From Cryobacterium flavum (GTDB taxonomy: Bacteria > Actinomycetota > Actinomycetes > Actinomycetales > Microbacteriaceae), in the NCBI RefSeq assembly GCF_900103805.1, contig NZ_FNIB01000005.1, positions 186,001-250,000 of the forward strand: a DNA stretch of 64,000 nucleotides. Reading direction: 5' to 3'. Of the stretch, positions 40,163 to 49,465 are shown in pieces. A program made the position numbers and the translations under genes. Numbering within the stretch: position 1 is the first letter of the stretch; each line of letters opens with the position of its first letter. The notes under the pieces were generated by a model. It was not told the DNA's origin. It searched no databases and saw nothing but the letters and a program-made list of their open reading frames with translations.

Positions 40163-41137
40163 CTAACCCTTGGTAGAACCGGCGAGCAGGCCGCGCACGA
40201 AGAAGCGTTGCAGCGAGAAGAACACGATCAGCGGCACCAGAATCGAGAGGAACGCGCCGGCCGTGAGCAGATGCCAGTCCTGCCCGCGGGCACCGGAGAG
40301 TTCGGCGAGCAGCTTGGTCATGGGAGCGACCGCGCCGTCGGCGAAGATCAGCGCCACCAGGAGGTCGTTCCAGACCCAGAGAAACTGGAAGATGGCGATC
40401 GACGCGATGGCGGGCATGGTCAGCGGCAACACGATGCGAAAGAAGATCTGCCCGTGGCCGGCGCCGTCAACCCTGGCCGCTTCAATGACCTCGCTCGGTA
40501 TCTCCGAGACGAAGTTGTGCAGCAGGTAGATGGCCAGGGGAAGAGCGAACATGGTGTGCGCGATCCATACCTGCGAATAGCCGCTGCCGGGGTTGAGTGC
40601 CGCGACGACCGGGAAGCCAAAAACAGTGCCGCCGGAGAAGAATTGCAGCAGCGGCACGAGGGCCATCTGAATCGGCACGATCTGCAACGCAAAAACACCA
40701 ATGAACATGGCATTCTTGCCCCGAAAGTCAATCCAGGCGAAGGCGTAGGCGGCGAGGCTGGCAATCATCAACGGGATGAGCGTGGCCGGCAGGGTGATCG
40801 CGATCGAGTTAATGAATGCCCCGGCCAGGTTCAGCTGGCTGTTGCCCGCGGCCAGAGCCGTCGTGTAGTTGTCGAAGGTGACCCCGGTGTTGGTGAAAAT
40901 GGTCCACCAACCGGTGGTGCGCACCTGCTGCGCCGGCCGGAAGGACGACACCAGCAGGCCCAGGGTGGGGATCGACCACAGCACCGCGATGATGAGCGCC
41001 CCAATGGTCGCTCCGCGGCTGGTCAGCCGTTTCTTGGTGTTGCGGGCGATGGGCGACTCCATCCGGCGAACGCCGCGTCGGAGTCGCCGTGTGGTCTGGG
41101 CGTCTACGGGAAGTCTTACGGGCATGACGGAGCTCAT
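40163..41137 (-). CDS. Carbohydrate ABC permease, MalG/AglG-like (importer 1)
   Basis: A 324-residue polytopic permease of the MalG group with six expected helices. The EAA loop that contacts the ATPase is EVIEAARVDGAGHGQIFFRIVLPL (residues around 215-238; quoted in outline), and the N-terminal helix carries PTLGLLVSSFRP. It overlaps the MalF-like gene by ATGA. The genes 43739 to 40163 form a binding protein-permease-permease operon. The ATPase is missing, as is common in actinobacteria, where a shared MsiK-type ATPase serves many sugar importers. Paralogous to the gene at 45165-46046. Confidence 0.9.
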   Translation of the reverse strand: MSSVMPVRLPVDAQTTRRLRRGVRRMESPIARNTKKRLTSRGATIGALIIAVLWSIPTLGLLVSSFRPAQQVRTTGWWTIFTNTGVTFDNYTTALAAGNSQLNLAGAFINSIAITLPATLIPLMIASLAAYAFAWIDFRGKNAMFIGVFALQIVPIQMALVPLLQFFSGGTVFGFPVVAALNPGSGYSQVWIAHTMFALPLAIYLLHNFVSEIPSEVIEAARVDGAGHGQIFFRIVLPLTMPAIASIAIFQFLWVWNDLLVALIFADGAVAPMTKLLAELSGARGQDWHLLTAGAFLSILVPLIVFFSLQRFFVRGLLAGSTKG

Positions 41138-42267
41138 CGGATTTCCCTCTGCTTCTTGATCTGGCGGGCGTTGTAGACGACGATCGGCAGTACCAGCAGG
41201 AACAGCACCAGGGCGAAGGCGGCTGAGCGGCCCTGCTCGAAATTCTTGAACTGGGTGTACATTTCGTTGGCGACGACGCTGGTCTCGTTGGACCCGGCGG
41301 TGGTGGTGCGCACAATGTCGAAGACCTTGAGCGACACGATGGAGATAGTCGTCAGAACGACCACGAGGGCGCTGCGGATGCCGGGGACGGTCACGTTCAC
41401 GAACTGCTCCCAGGCGTTGGTGCCGTCGAGTTCGGCCGCCTCCATCTGCTCGGTCGGCACGCCTTTGATGGCGGCAGACAGCACCACCATGGCGAACCCG
41501 GTCTGCACCCAGATCAGAATCACGATGAGAAACAGGGTATTGAACGGGGATACCGAGAGAAAGTCGACCGGCTGCCCGCCGAACATGACCACGAGCTGGT
41601 TCAGCAGGCCGATCTGCTCCTGGTCGGCCGGGCGGGCCGTGTAGACGAAACGCCAAATAATGGATGCTCCCACCAGGGAGATGGCCATCGGCATGAAGAC
41701 CAGAATCTTGAAGTACTTCTCACCGCGGCTCTTGTCGATGAACACCGCGTACGCGAGGCCGGCGATGGTCGAGATGGTCGGAACGATCAACACCCAGACA
41801 ATGGTGTTGAGCACGATGCGCACGTTCTCGGGCTGGGTGAAGATCCAGGCGAAGTTGTCGAGGCCAACAAACCGGTCACCGCGAGCGCTCATGAAGGCCT
41901 GCACCGTGGTCTGAATGGTCGGAATGACCAGGCCGATGCCGAGCAGGATAACGGCCGGGGCGAGAAAACCGACCAGCTGAAACAGGTAGCCAGCACCCTT
42001 GCGCGCGCGGTAGTCGATGTAGAAGAAGCCGAGGCCGAGCACACCGGCGCCGATGATCGCCCAGGTATACGAGTTGGCAATGAGCAGGATCAGCAATGGT
42101 GCGAGCACGCAGACGGCGAGGCGGATGATCGTGTACAGGCGGCCGGAGCGTGGGGCAATCTCGACGAAGAAGAGGATGGCGCCGACCACGACGCTGAAAG
42201 CCAGGATGACGATGGGGACTTGCGCCAGTGCGGGTAACTGCGCCAGCCAGGAGAAGAAAGCGGACAT
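41134..42267 (-). CDS. Carbohydrate ABC permease, MalF/AglF-like (importer 1)
   Basis: A 377-residue permease. Three extra hydrophobic segments at the N-terminus (about residues 1-90) precede the standard six-helix MalF part, which carries the EAA loop EQMEAAELDGTNAWEQFVNV (in outline). ATG 42267 follows GAAAGG. It pairs with the MalG-like partner. Its own binding-protein gene upstream is broken, so the import system may rely on another binding protein or be inactive. Confidence 0.9.
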   Translation of the reverse strand: MSAFFSWLAQLPALAQVPIVILAFSVVVGAILFFVEIAPRSGRLYTIIRLAVCVLAPLLILLIANSYTWAIIGAGVLGLGFFYIDYRARKGAGYLFQLVGFLAPAVILLGIGLVIPTIQTTVQAFMSARGDRFVGLDNFAWIFTQPENVRIVLNTIVWVLIVPTISTIAGLAYAVFIDKSRGEKYFKILVFMPMAISLVGASIIWRFVYTARPADQEQIGLLNQLVVMFGGQPVDFLSVSPFNTLFLIVILIWVQTGFAMVVLSAAIKGVPTEQMEAAELDGTNAWEQFVNVTVPGIRSALVVVLTTISIVSLKVFDIVRTTTAGSNETSVVANEMYTQFKNFEQGRSAAFALVLFLLVLPIVVYNARQIKKQREIR

Positions 42268-42418
42268 CTGAAACCTTTCGAGTACGACAGTAAACCCTGG
42301 TATTCGCTGGCAACCGATGAAAACGTATCGATAACGCACACCTGCCACGCACGATGTGCCGCCCGGTATTCGAAGCGGACGGCACACCGTTTTCATGCCT
42401 GAGTGATGGCTGCCTCAG

Positions 42419-43739
42419 TTATTTAGACGGCCAGCCCGCTTCGATGCTCGTGAGCACCTCGTCGGTCGGTGTGCCGTTGATCCAACTGACTATGCCCTTC
42501 CAGAAGGTTCCCGATCCCACAGCGCCCGGCATCAGGTCGGAACCGTCGAAGCGGAAGGTGGTTTTCGGGTCCTGCAGGATAGTGATGGCTTCTTGCAGAA
42601 TGGGGCTCGTTGCCTTGGAAGCGTCGAGGCCCTTGTTCGCGCTGATCACGCCGCCGAGACCGACCCGGCTGTTAGCCCAGTCAGCGCTCGAGAGGTATTC
42701 CAGCACCTTCTGAGTGTCAGCGTCATCCGAGAAAGCGCCGACAATCTCGCCGCCACCGGTGACTGCCTGGCCACCGGCCTTGACCGAGGGAGTGATGAAG
42801 GCCCAGACGTCGGCGTCCGGTCCGACTGTTCCGCCGGCATCCTTGATGAATCCATCGAAGAAAGAGGCCTGGTGGGTCAGTGCACAGGTGCCGTTGGAGA
42901 TGGGGGTGGCCACATCTCCGAACGGGGTGCTGTTGATCGACTTGACGTCGCCAAAGGCGGCGTTGACGTACTTGGGGTTGAGCAGAATTTCACCGACGGA
43001 GTCAAAGGCCTTTTTTGATGGCCGGGTCGGTGAAGGGGATCTTGTTGGCGACCCATTTGTCGTAGGTCTCGGCGCCGGCCTGGCGCAGCACGAGGTCTTC
43101 GACCCAGTCGGTGCCGGGCCAGCCGGTGGCGTCACCGGAGCCGAAGCCGGCGCACCAGGGAGTCGTACCGGTCTTTTCCTGGATGGTCTTGGTGAGAGCG
43201 AGCAGTTCGTCCCAGGTGGTGGGAACTTCAACGCCCCACTCCTTGAATTTCGCCGGTGAATACCAGATGAAGCCCTTGACGCTCGCCATGAGCGGAGCCC
43301 CATAGAGGGTGCCGTCCGACGTGCCGTAGGCCTTCCAGTCAGCGGACCAGTTCTTGTCAACGTTGGCCGCAACCGCGTCGGGTGCCGCCTTGAGGAATTT
43401 GCGCGACGCGAGGTCTTTCATGAGCCCGGGCTGCGGGAAGATCGCAATGTCGGGAGCGTTACCGCCCTGGGCGCGAATGGAGATCTGCGATTCGAATTCC
43501 TTCGACGATTCGTATTGAATGTCGATGTTATTGTCTTTCTCCCACCCGGCCCAGGACTTTTCCAGGAGCTAAGCTTCGGTGTCGGCGATCGTGCCGTAGA
43601 CGGTGACGACGCCATCGCCCTTAGCTCCCGACGTGGAGGCGGTAGTACCGGGACCGCCGGAACAACCGGCCAGGGCTAGACCAGCAATCGCCGCCATGGC
43701 GATCGGTGCTGTAAATCGACGGTGCAGGGAAGGCCGCAT
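42419..43739 (-). pseudogene. Sugar-binding lipoprotein of importer 1, broken by a nonsense codon and a frameshift
   Basis: Three open pieces make one solute-binding protein of about 440 residues. Piece 1 starts at ATG 43739 (GAGGAG upstream), has a lipobox ALAGCSGG and ends at an in-frame TAG (43569-43571) after VYGTIADTEA. Piece 2, in the same frame, continues LLEKSWAGWE to PFTDPAIKKGL. At an A6 tract (43011-43016 on the minus strand) the frame shifts by one, and piece 3 goes on AFDSVGEILLNPKY to the end, GWPSK. Two independent lesions make a true pseudogene more likely than one error. The binding fold shows AQGGNAPDIAIFPQPG, WDELLALT, and FRFDGSDLMPG, as in alpha-glucoside-binding proteins. 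Confidence 0.85.
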
Positions 43740-43837
43740 CTTGTTTCTCCTCATTGAGTGGTGCCGGGTCGTGTGGTGCTAAACGGTGGTGAACTCGGTG
43801 GATCAGCTACCCGTAACGTTCCCGTAGCCACAGATCG

Positions 43838-43885
43838 GGAACCGGTTCCAGACCATAAAGTACGTCACCCGTTTGGGGATAGCAA
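43838..43885 (-). promoter_or_regulatory. Importer-1 promoter with palindromic LacI operator
   Basis: Minus-strand -35 TTGCTA (43880-43885) and -10 TACTTT (43857-43862) are 17 bp apart. The 12-bp perfect palindrome GGAACCGGTTCC (43838-43849) lies just after the -10, about at the transcription start. The 309-bp gap 43740-44048 carries this and the site below. Confidence 0.75.
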
Positions 43886-43978
43886 GCCCGCAAATGTAAC
43901 GGAATGGCAAAGATATCGAAGCCTCCGTCACCGGGTACGAGATTCTAATGACGAATTGACCACAAAATCAAGAGGCTT

Positions 43979-44018
43979 CATGGAACCGGTTCCATGTTGC
44001 TCCAGAGCAGGCTAGTCT
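43979..44018 (+). promoter_or_regulatory. LacI operator and promoter of the regulator gene
   Basis: CATGGAACCGGTTCCATG (43979-43996) is a perfect 18-bp palindrome sharing its core with the site at 43838. A plus-strand -10 TAGTCT (44013-44018) has TTCCAT 17 bp upstream as a weak -35 inside the operator, suggesting autorepression. Confidence 0.75.
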
Positions 44019-44048
44019 GAACGCATAGTCCCCAAGGATGGAGGCCCC

Positions 44049-45131
44049 ATGAGTGCAATCGGCGATGTAGCGCGCCTCGCCGGCGTGGCCAAAGCCACGG
44101 CCAGCCGAGCGCTCAGCGGCCGGGGTTACGTGTCGACCGAGACCCGCGCCAAGGTCGTTGCGGCCGCGCAGGAGATTGGTTACGTCGCTTCACCCAACGC
44201 GGCCAGCCTGGTAACCGGCCGCACTCAAAGCGTCGGCGTGATCATCCCCTTCATCAGCCGGTGGTTCTTCGGCGAGGTGCTCGAAAGCGTGGAGCAGGCT
44301 CTGCTCGACCAGGGCTACGACATGACGCTGTACAACCTGCCGCCCGAGTCCCTCGAGCGCGACCGAGTATTCGACTTCTTTCTGGCCCGCAAGCGCTTCG
44401 ATGGCATCATCTCGGTCGGCGTCGCCCTCAGCGAGCGCGAGGTTGAGCACCTGCACCGGCTCGGCCGGCCGCTGGTCGGCATCGGCGGGCCGATCCGCGG
44501 CACCACCACGATCGAGATCGACGACGTTGCGGCTGCCCGTCTGGCCACCGAACACCTGCTCAGCCTGGGCCACCGTGACATCGTGCACGTGGGCGGCAGC
44601 CAGGTCGATGAGATGGACTTTCACGTGCACAGCAATCGCCTGCGCGGATTCCAGGCGGCGATGATGGCCGCCGGGCTATCGGTGAGCGGATGCTTCTACT
44701 CGGCCGAGTTCACCATGCCGGGCGGCTACGAGCGCGGCCTGGCCATTCTCGGCGATCCGCGCCGTCGCCCCACCGCGATCTTCGCGGCGAGTGACGAGAT
44801 TGCGTTCGGGCTCATTCTGGCGGCGCGCGAGTTGGGCATCCGGGTGCCCACCGAGCTCAGCGTCATCGGGATCGACGGCCACCCGTATGCCGAGATGTTC
44901 CGCCTGACCACCCTCGCGCAGCATCCGCGCGCCCAGGGTGGACTCGCCGTGCGCACCCTCCTCGCCGAACTCGCCACCAAGGACGGCACGAAACTCCATA
45001 CCCGCCGAGAGAGCACAGCCCCCGACCAGACTGACACCGACGGTACGAGCGACTCCATCGTTCTGGCGACCAACCTGGTGATTCGATCCAGCACGAGCGC
45101 GCCGCGGGCCAGGGTGACGCACGGGTCCTAG
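44049..45131 (+). CDS. LacI-family repressor between two sugar importers
   Basis: A 360-residue regulator with helix-turn-helix IGDVARLAGVAKATASRALS and the hinge NAASLVTGRT. The ligand domain has VGVIIPFISRWFFGEVL, VVGIGG-like LVGIGGPIRG, AIFAASDEIAFGLI and ELSVIGIDGHPYAEMF, close to maltose/alpha-glucoside repressors (AglR/MalR type). Its own promoter and that of importer 1 carry the same AACCGGTT palindrome. I did not find this palindrome upstream of importer 2. The C-terminus has a Thr/Asp-rich insertion (about residues 315-335). Confidence 0.92.
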   Translation: MSAIGDVARLAGVAKATASRALSGRGYVSTETRAKVVAAAQEIGYVASPNAASLVTGRTQSVGVIIPFISRWFFGEVLESVEQALLDQGYDMTLYNLPPESLERDRVFDFFLARKRFDGIISVGVALSEREVEHLHRLGRPLVGIGGPIRGTTTIEIDDVAAARLATEHLLSLGHRDIVHVGGSQVDEMDFHVHSNRLRGFQAAMMAAGLSVSGCFYSAEFTMPGGYERGLAILGDPRRRPTAIFAASDEIAFGLILAARELGIRVPTELSVIGIDGHPYAEMFRLTTLAQHPRAQGGLAVRTLLAELATKDGTKLHTRRESTAPDQTDTDGTSDSIVLATNLVIRSSTSAPRARVTHGS

Positions 45132-45155
45132 GCCGGGCGGCGGCATCCACCCGGC
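45132..45155. terminator. Stem-loop after the LacI gene
   Basis: GCCGGG and CCCGGC pair across a 12-nt loop directly after the stop codon and before the convergent permease gene. There is no T-tract. Confidence 0.45.
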
Positions 45156-45164
45156 GGTGGAGTA

Positions 45165-46046
45165 TTACTTTTGCGAGCCGGCCAGAAGGGCCTGCACGAA
45201 GAAGCGCTGGAACGCGAAGAACACAATGAGCGGCACGATCATCGATAGAAAGGCTCCGGCCGACAGCACGTCGATGTTCGATCCGAACTGGCGCAATTGA
45301 CTCTGAATCGCCACGGTCAGAGGTTGCGATCCGGAGTCAGTGAAAATGAGGGCTACGAGCATGTCGTTCCAGGTCCACAGAAACTGGAAGATGGCCAGCG
45401 AGGCGATAGCCGGGCCGCCGAGCGGCAGAATGACCTGCACGAAGATTCGCCAGTCACTCGCACCGTCGATGCGAGCGGCTTCGAGCAGTTCGGCCGGAAT
45501 CTGGGTGAAGAAGTTGCGCAACAGAAAAATGGCGAACGGCAGCCCGAAGGCCACGTGGAACAGGATCACGCCAAAGATAGAACCGAAAATTCCCAGGGTT
45601 CCGAACATGCGGGCCAACGGAATCAGCGCGACCTGCAGGGGCACGGCGAGCAGCACGATCACCACGATGAGCAGCCAGTCCCGGCCCGGAAACGTGAGCC
45701 AGGCGAAAGCGTAGCCGGCCAGGGCACCGAAGATGACCACGAAGATCGTCGTGGGAACGGCGATCAAAATGGTGTTCCAGAACGACCCGGTGATGGTCGG
45801 GTTGGCGAGCAGGTTCGCGTAGTTCTCAATGGTCAGCTGCGCCGGGGTGGTGAATATTGTCCACCAGCCGCTCGACGCGCTGTCGCCGACCGTGCGCAGG
45901 CTCGACAGGAACAGGCCGAGGGTCGGCACCAGCCAGAAAATCGCGACGATCACGAGAACAGCGTTGACCACGCCCTTGTCGACAAAGCCGAGGATGGTGC
46001 GGGCGAGGGTTTTCTTGCCGCGCACGTGCGTTGCGGCGCCGCTCAC
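45165..46046 (-). CDS. Carbohydrate ABC permease, MalG/AglG-like (importer 2)
   Basis: A 293-residue permease with six helices. The EAA loop is in ELLEAARIDGASDWRIFVQV (outline), and the first helix is followed by VPTLGLFLSSLRT, then SGWWTIFT, a signature shared with the paralogue at 40163. GTG 46046 overlaps the MalF stop (GTGA). It completes importer 2 with the genes at 46043 and 47446. Confidence 0.9.
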   Translation of the reverse strand: MSGAATHVRGKKTLARTILGFVDKGVVNAVLVIVAIFWLVPTLGLFLSSLRTVGDSASSGWWTIFTTPAQLTIENYANLLANPTITGSFWNTILIAVPTTIFVVIFGALAGYAFAWLTFPGRDWLLIVVIVLLAVPLQVALIPLARMFGTLGIFGSIFGVILFHVAFGLPFAIFLLRNFFTQIPAELLEAARIDGASDWRIFVQVILPLGGPAIASLAIFQFLWTWNDMLVALIFTDSGSQPLTVAIQSQLRQFGSNIDVLSAGAFLSMIVPLIVFFAFQRFFVQALLAGSQK

Positions 46047-47404
46047 GATTTTCTCTCCTGACGGAACTTGCGCACGTTGATGATCATCGAGGGCAGCACG
46101 AGGATCAGCAGCAGAATGGCCAGAGCGCTGCCGAGGCCCTGATTGCTGCCGCCGCCAAACGACACGGTCCACATCTCCACCGCGATCACGTTCGCCGCGG
46201 GCTTCGAGGCGCCGGGCGGAATCACGTAGACCAGGTCGAAGATCTTCAGCACGTTGATGATGAGGGTGACGAACACGACGATCAGCACCGGAGCCAACAG
46301 GGGCGCCGTGATGCGGGAGAACACCTTCCACTCGTTGGCGCCGTCCATCCGGGCGGCTTCCTGCAGGGAGCGGTCGATCGCGCTCAGACCGGAGGCGATC
46401 ATGACCATGGCGAAGCCGGCCCAGATCCAGATATAGGAGAGGATGATCACGGCGGTGATCAGGCCCGAGCTCAGCCACGACACCCCCTGGTAGCCCTCGT
46501 CGAAGTTCGACGCCGGCAGGGCTATGCGGTAGGTCTCGGTGCCGAGGCCGGCGAGAACGTAGCGGCCGGCGGCATCCGTTTCGGTCGTGGCGGCGATCGT
46601 GCCGGAGGCGTCGACCGCGTCGACACGGATGCCGGGGAGCCCCGTTTTGCCGTCGTCTATCTGCCCGTTCGTACCACCGCCGCCGATGACCACGTCGAGC
46701 CAGACCGTGCCGGTGATCTGGTCGGCAGACGCGGTGTCGGCGCTCTCGGCCTGCGCGGCACTGGCCGGAACGTTGTCGGCGCGCACGCCGACGAGGGGGA
46801 AGTTCACCTCGGTGCCGGCCCCAACGGCGGCTTCGCTCGCGATGACACCGCCGTCGTTGATCAGACCGACGTCGGTGCGCGGATTCGCTCCCGGATAGGC
46901 CGCGTCACCGCCGCCGAACGCGCTGTTCACAGCCACAACGGCCGCGTTCACAACCCCGAGGTTCGGGCTCTCCTGGAACATGCCGCGAAAGATGACGCCT
47001 GCGGCGAGCATCGAGATGGCCATGGGCATGAAGATGATGAGCTTGAACGCCGTTGACCACTTGATTTTTTCGAGCAGCACCGCGAACAACAGGCCGAGCA
47101 CGGTGCAGGCGACCGGGGCCACGAGTACCCAGATGACGTTGTTGCGAATCGCCGTGAAGGTTGAGTCGTTCGTGAACATGGTGACGTAGTTGTCCCAGCC
47201 CACGAACGCCCCGCCGTCGGCGCTGAAGAACGAGCGCACCACCGTGTACAGAATGGGGTAGAGCACCAGCCCGGCCAGCAGCACGAGCGCCGGCGCGAGA
47301 AAACCGAGGGCGATCAGGAACATGCGTCGGCGGCTCGCACCCATCCGGGGACGGCGACTCCCGGATGGTGCGTTACGGCGTGCGGGTACGGCCTTGGAAC
47401 TCAT
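46043..47404 (-). CDS. Carbohydrate ABC permease, MalF-like, with inserted beta-sandwich-like domain (importer 2)
   Basis: A permease of about 453 residues (ATG 47404; GTG 47416 would add four). The usual MalF helices are present at both ends, with EAA loop QEAARMDGANEWKVFSRI. Between the third and fourth helix lies an insertion of about 150 residues predicted to face outwards. Its second half (GTVWLDVV, DDGKTGLPGIRVDAVDASG, TDAAGRYVLAGL, TYRIALP) reads like an SdrD-B/Cna-B or carboxypeptidase-regulatory-like beta-sandwich. E. coli MalF also has a large P2 loop here that binds MalE, so this domain could dock the binding protein. The paralogue at 41134 lacks it. Confidence 0.88.
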   Translation of the reverse strand: MSSKAVPARRNAPSGSRRPRMGASRRRMFLIALGFLAPALVLLAGLVLYPILYTVVRSFFSADGGAFVGWDNYVTMFTNDSTFTAIRNNVIWVLVAPVACTVLGLLFAVLLEKIKWSTAFKLIIFMPMAISMLAAGVIFRGMFQESPNLGVVNAAVVAVNSAFGGGDAAYPGANPRTDVGLINDGGVIASEAAVGAGTEVNFPLVGVRADNVPASAAQAESADTASADQITGTVWLDVVIGGGGTNGQIDDGKTGLPGIRVDAVDASGTIAATTETDAAGRYVLAGLGTETYRIALPASNFDEGYQGVSWLSSGLITAVIILSYIWIWAGFAMVMIASGLSAIDRSLQEAARMDGANEWKVFSRITAPLLAPVLIVVFVTLIINVLKIFDLVYVIPPGASKPAANVIAVEMWTVSFGGGSNQGLGSALAILLLILVLPSMIINVRKFRQERKS

Positions 47405-47445
47405 GGTGCTGGTCACGGTGACGGTGGTGATTCGACTTATTGGGG

Positions 47446-48753
47446 TTAGTCGACGTAGGCCGCGGCGGCGGCGTCCTCGAGGGCCTGCTGGGTACCGGCG
47501 ACGTCGCTCGGGTCCTGCAGGAATTGGATCATGATCTGCCAGAAGCCCTGGCCGGGAGTGCCGCCGAATGCACTCGGGGTGAGGTCGGACATGTCGAAGC
47601 GGAACGTTTCAGCACCGGTGAGGGCTTCGGCGATCTGACGGCTGGTCTCGTCGGGATAGAGCGCGGTGTCGACGTTGTTGTTCGGCGATGTGAGGCCGCC
47701 CTCTGGCACCCAAACCTCGGCCGCTTCGGGCGAGGCGAGGAACTGCATGAGAGCGTCGGTGGCGGCGTCATCGGTGAAGGAGACGGCCACGTCGCCGCCG
47801 CCGACGACGGCGGGTGCCGAGCCGTTCACGGAGGGGAAGTCGAAGAACAGGGCGTTCTCGCCGACGACCGAGTTGCCGTCATCGGTGATGTTGCCGGCCA
47901 CGAAGTCACCCTCGTAGATGGTGGCGGCCTGCGGGGCGGCACCGAAGACCTCGGTGACCGACTCCGGGAAGGTGCGCTGCGCGGCTCCGGACTGCACGAG
48001 TGCGTCGTTGCCCCACAGGGTCGCGAGGGCGTCCAGCGCCACTGTGACGGAGGGGTCGGTCCAGGGAATTTCGTGGTTGGTGAGCTGGTCGTACATCTCG
48101 CCGCCGGCGGTCTGCAGGTAGACGTTCTCGAACCAGTCGGTCAACGGCCAGCCGACATCCGCTCCGATGGAGATTCCGGCATAGCCGGAGTCGGCCACGA
48201 GCTGCAGTTGCGCCAGAAAGTCGTCCCAGTCTGCGGGAGCGGCCGCTCCGGCGGAGTCATAGAGATCGGCGTTGTACCACATGGTCGATTTGTTCGAGGC
48301 CTTGAACCAGACGCCGTACTGGGTGCCGTCGCTCGTGCCGAGGTCGACCCAGCTCTGGGAGTAGTTCTCGGCGACGGCGGCACTGGCCGCCTCGGACAGC
48401 GGCTGCAGGTTGCCATCGGCGGCGAGCTGGTCCATCAGGGCGGGCTGCGCGAGCATCGCGACGTTGGGCGGGCTGCCACCCTCGATCTGGGTGCCGAGCG
48501 TGGTCGCGGCATTGTCGCCGAAGCTGGTGTAGTTCACCGTGGCACCGGACTGCTCCTCGAAGGCGGCCAGGACGGCCTCGAAGTTGGCCTGCTCGGCGCC
48601 GGACCAGGCAGCGGAGACCTCAAGGGTGTCGCCGGTGAATTCGCCGGAACCGGCGGCATCCGTTGTGCCTGACGAGCACCCGGCGAGGGTCAGAGCCAGG
48701 ATTCCGGCGCCGGCCAGCGGCGTGAACAGTCTGTGGTGTGTGGTGGAGCGCAA
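47446..48753 (-). CDS. Sugar-binding lipoprotein of importer 2
   Basis: A 435-residue solute-binding protein of the MalE-like group. The start is TTG at 48753 with AGAGG upstream. The signal peptide ends in the lipobox LTLAGCSSG. Mature segments: IEGGSPPNVAMLAQPALMDQL, KASNKSTMWYNADLY, ADWDDFLAQL, GADVGWPLTDWFENVYLQ and TPGQGFWQIMIQFLQD. It presents an oligosaccharide or alpha-glucoside to the two permeases that follow. No ATPase gene is nearby. Confidence 0.9.
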   Translation of the reverse strand: MRSTTHHRLFTPLAGAGILALTLAGCSSGTTDAAGSGEFTGDTLEVSAAWSGAEQANFEAVLAAFEEQSGATVNYTSFGDNAATTLGTQIEGGSPPNVAMLAQPALMDQLAADGNLQPLSEAASAAVAENYSQSWVDLGTSDGTQYGVWFKASNKSTMWYNADLYDSAGAAAPADWDDFLAQLQLVADSGYAGISIGADVGWPLTDWFENVYLQTAGGEMYDQLTNHEIPWTDPSVTVALDALATLWGNDALVQSGAAQRTFPESVTEVFGAAPQAATIYEGDFVAGNITDDGNSVVGENALFFDFPSVNGSAPAVVGGGDVAVSFTDDAATDALMQFLASPEAAEVWVPEGGLTSPNNNVDTALYPDETSRQIAEALTGAETFRFDMSDLTPSAFGGTPGQGFWQIMIQFLQDPSDVAGTQQALEDAAAAAYVD

Positions 48754-48893
48754 GAGAGCCTCTTCGTCGAGTCAGGGGTCGCGCTCCCGAAAAATCGGCC
48801 GGTTAAGTGGTCTGGGTCAGCACTTCCTCTTTCAAACCTAGAGTCGCTCTTCGTTCACACCAAATTCACGACAAAGCTTCAGCTTTGCGAAGG

Positions 48894-48907
48894 CCCCAGT
48901 ACTGGGG
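48894..48907. repeat. 14-bp perfect palindrome CCCCAGTACTGGGG
   Basis: A short perfect palindrome with a CCCAGT...ACTGGG core that resembles the outer core of the long palindromes at 38111 and 57021. It lies in the 276-bp gap between rplL and importer 2, beside a CAAAGC-TTCA-GCTTTG hairpin (48872-48887). Confidence 0.55.
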
Positions 48908-48932
48908 TTGTACACGTGCGGGCACGACAATA

Positions 48933-48964
48933 GGGGCGCCGTCTCCTTACGGAAACGACGCCCC
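48933..48964 (-). terminator. Terminator of the rplJ-rplL operon
   Basis: GGGGCG-cc-GTC pairs with GACGCCCC around an 18-nt loop with a two-base bulge, about 65 nt after the rplL stop on the minus strand. Confidence 0.55.
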
Positions 48965-49029
48965 TTGCGCAGGATGAGTTTGAAAACCGCATCGGCTACG
49001 CCTCAATCAGATCCCCTTGCGGGGAGAGA

Positions 49030-49413
49030 CTACTTGAGGGTAACGGTTGCGCCGGCCTCTTCGAGGGAAGCCTTGGCCTTCTCGGCAGCGTCCTTGGCAA
49101 CGCCCTCGAGGACGGCCTTCGGCGCGCCATCGACAACGGCCTTGGCCTCGCCGAGGCCCAGGCTGGTGAGCTCGCGCACGACCTTGATGACCTGGATCTT
49201 CTTGTCGCCAACGGCGTCAAGGATGACGTCGAACGCGGTCTGCTCTTCGACCTCTTCAGCAGCAGCGGCGGGGCCAGCGGCTCCGGCAGCGGCGACGGGA
49301 GCGGCTGCGGTGACCTCGAAGGTCTCCTCGAACGCCTTGACGAACTCGGAGAGCTCGATGAGGGTCAGGCCCTTGAACTGCTCAAGCAGGTCTTCAGTGG
49401 AAAGCTTTGCCAT
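49030..49413 (-). CDS. rplL: 50S ribosomal protein L7/L12
   Basis: A 127-residue protein of standard form: N-terminal dimerisation part ([19 protein letters not shown]), an Ala/Gly/Pro hinge around residues 35-50, and the factor-binding domain with [11 protein letters not shown] and [14 protein letters not shown]. It forms the ribosomal stalk with L10. It lies 52 nt after rplJ. Confidence 0.98.
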   Translation of the reverse strand: MAKLSTEDLLEQFKGLTLIELSEFVKAFEETFEVTAAAPVAAAGAAGPAAAAEEVEEQTAFDVILDAVGDKKIQVIKVVRELTSLGLGEAKAVVDGAPKAVLEGVAKDAAEKAKASLEEAGATVTLK

Positions 49414-49465
49414 GATGTACTCCTATAGTTTCTAAAAAATCGTGAACCGTGAATCAGGCAGGTGC

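Noticed and set aside
43011-43016. Programmed frameshifting at the A6 tract of the importer-1 binding protein
   Set aside because: Re-entry needs a +1 shift, not the -1 slip such tracts favour, and a separate in-frame stop lies upstream.
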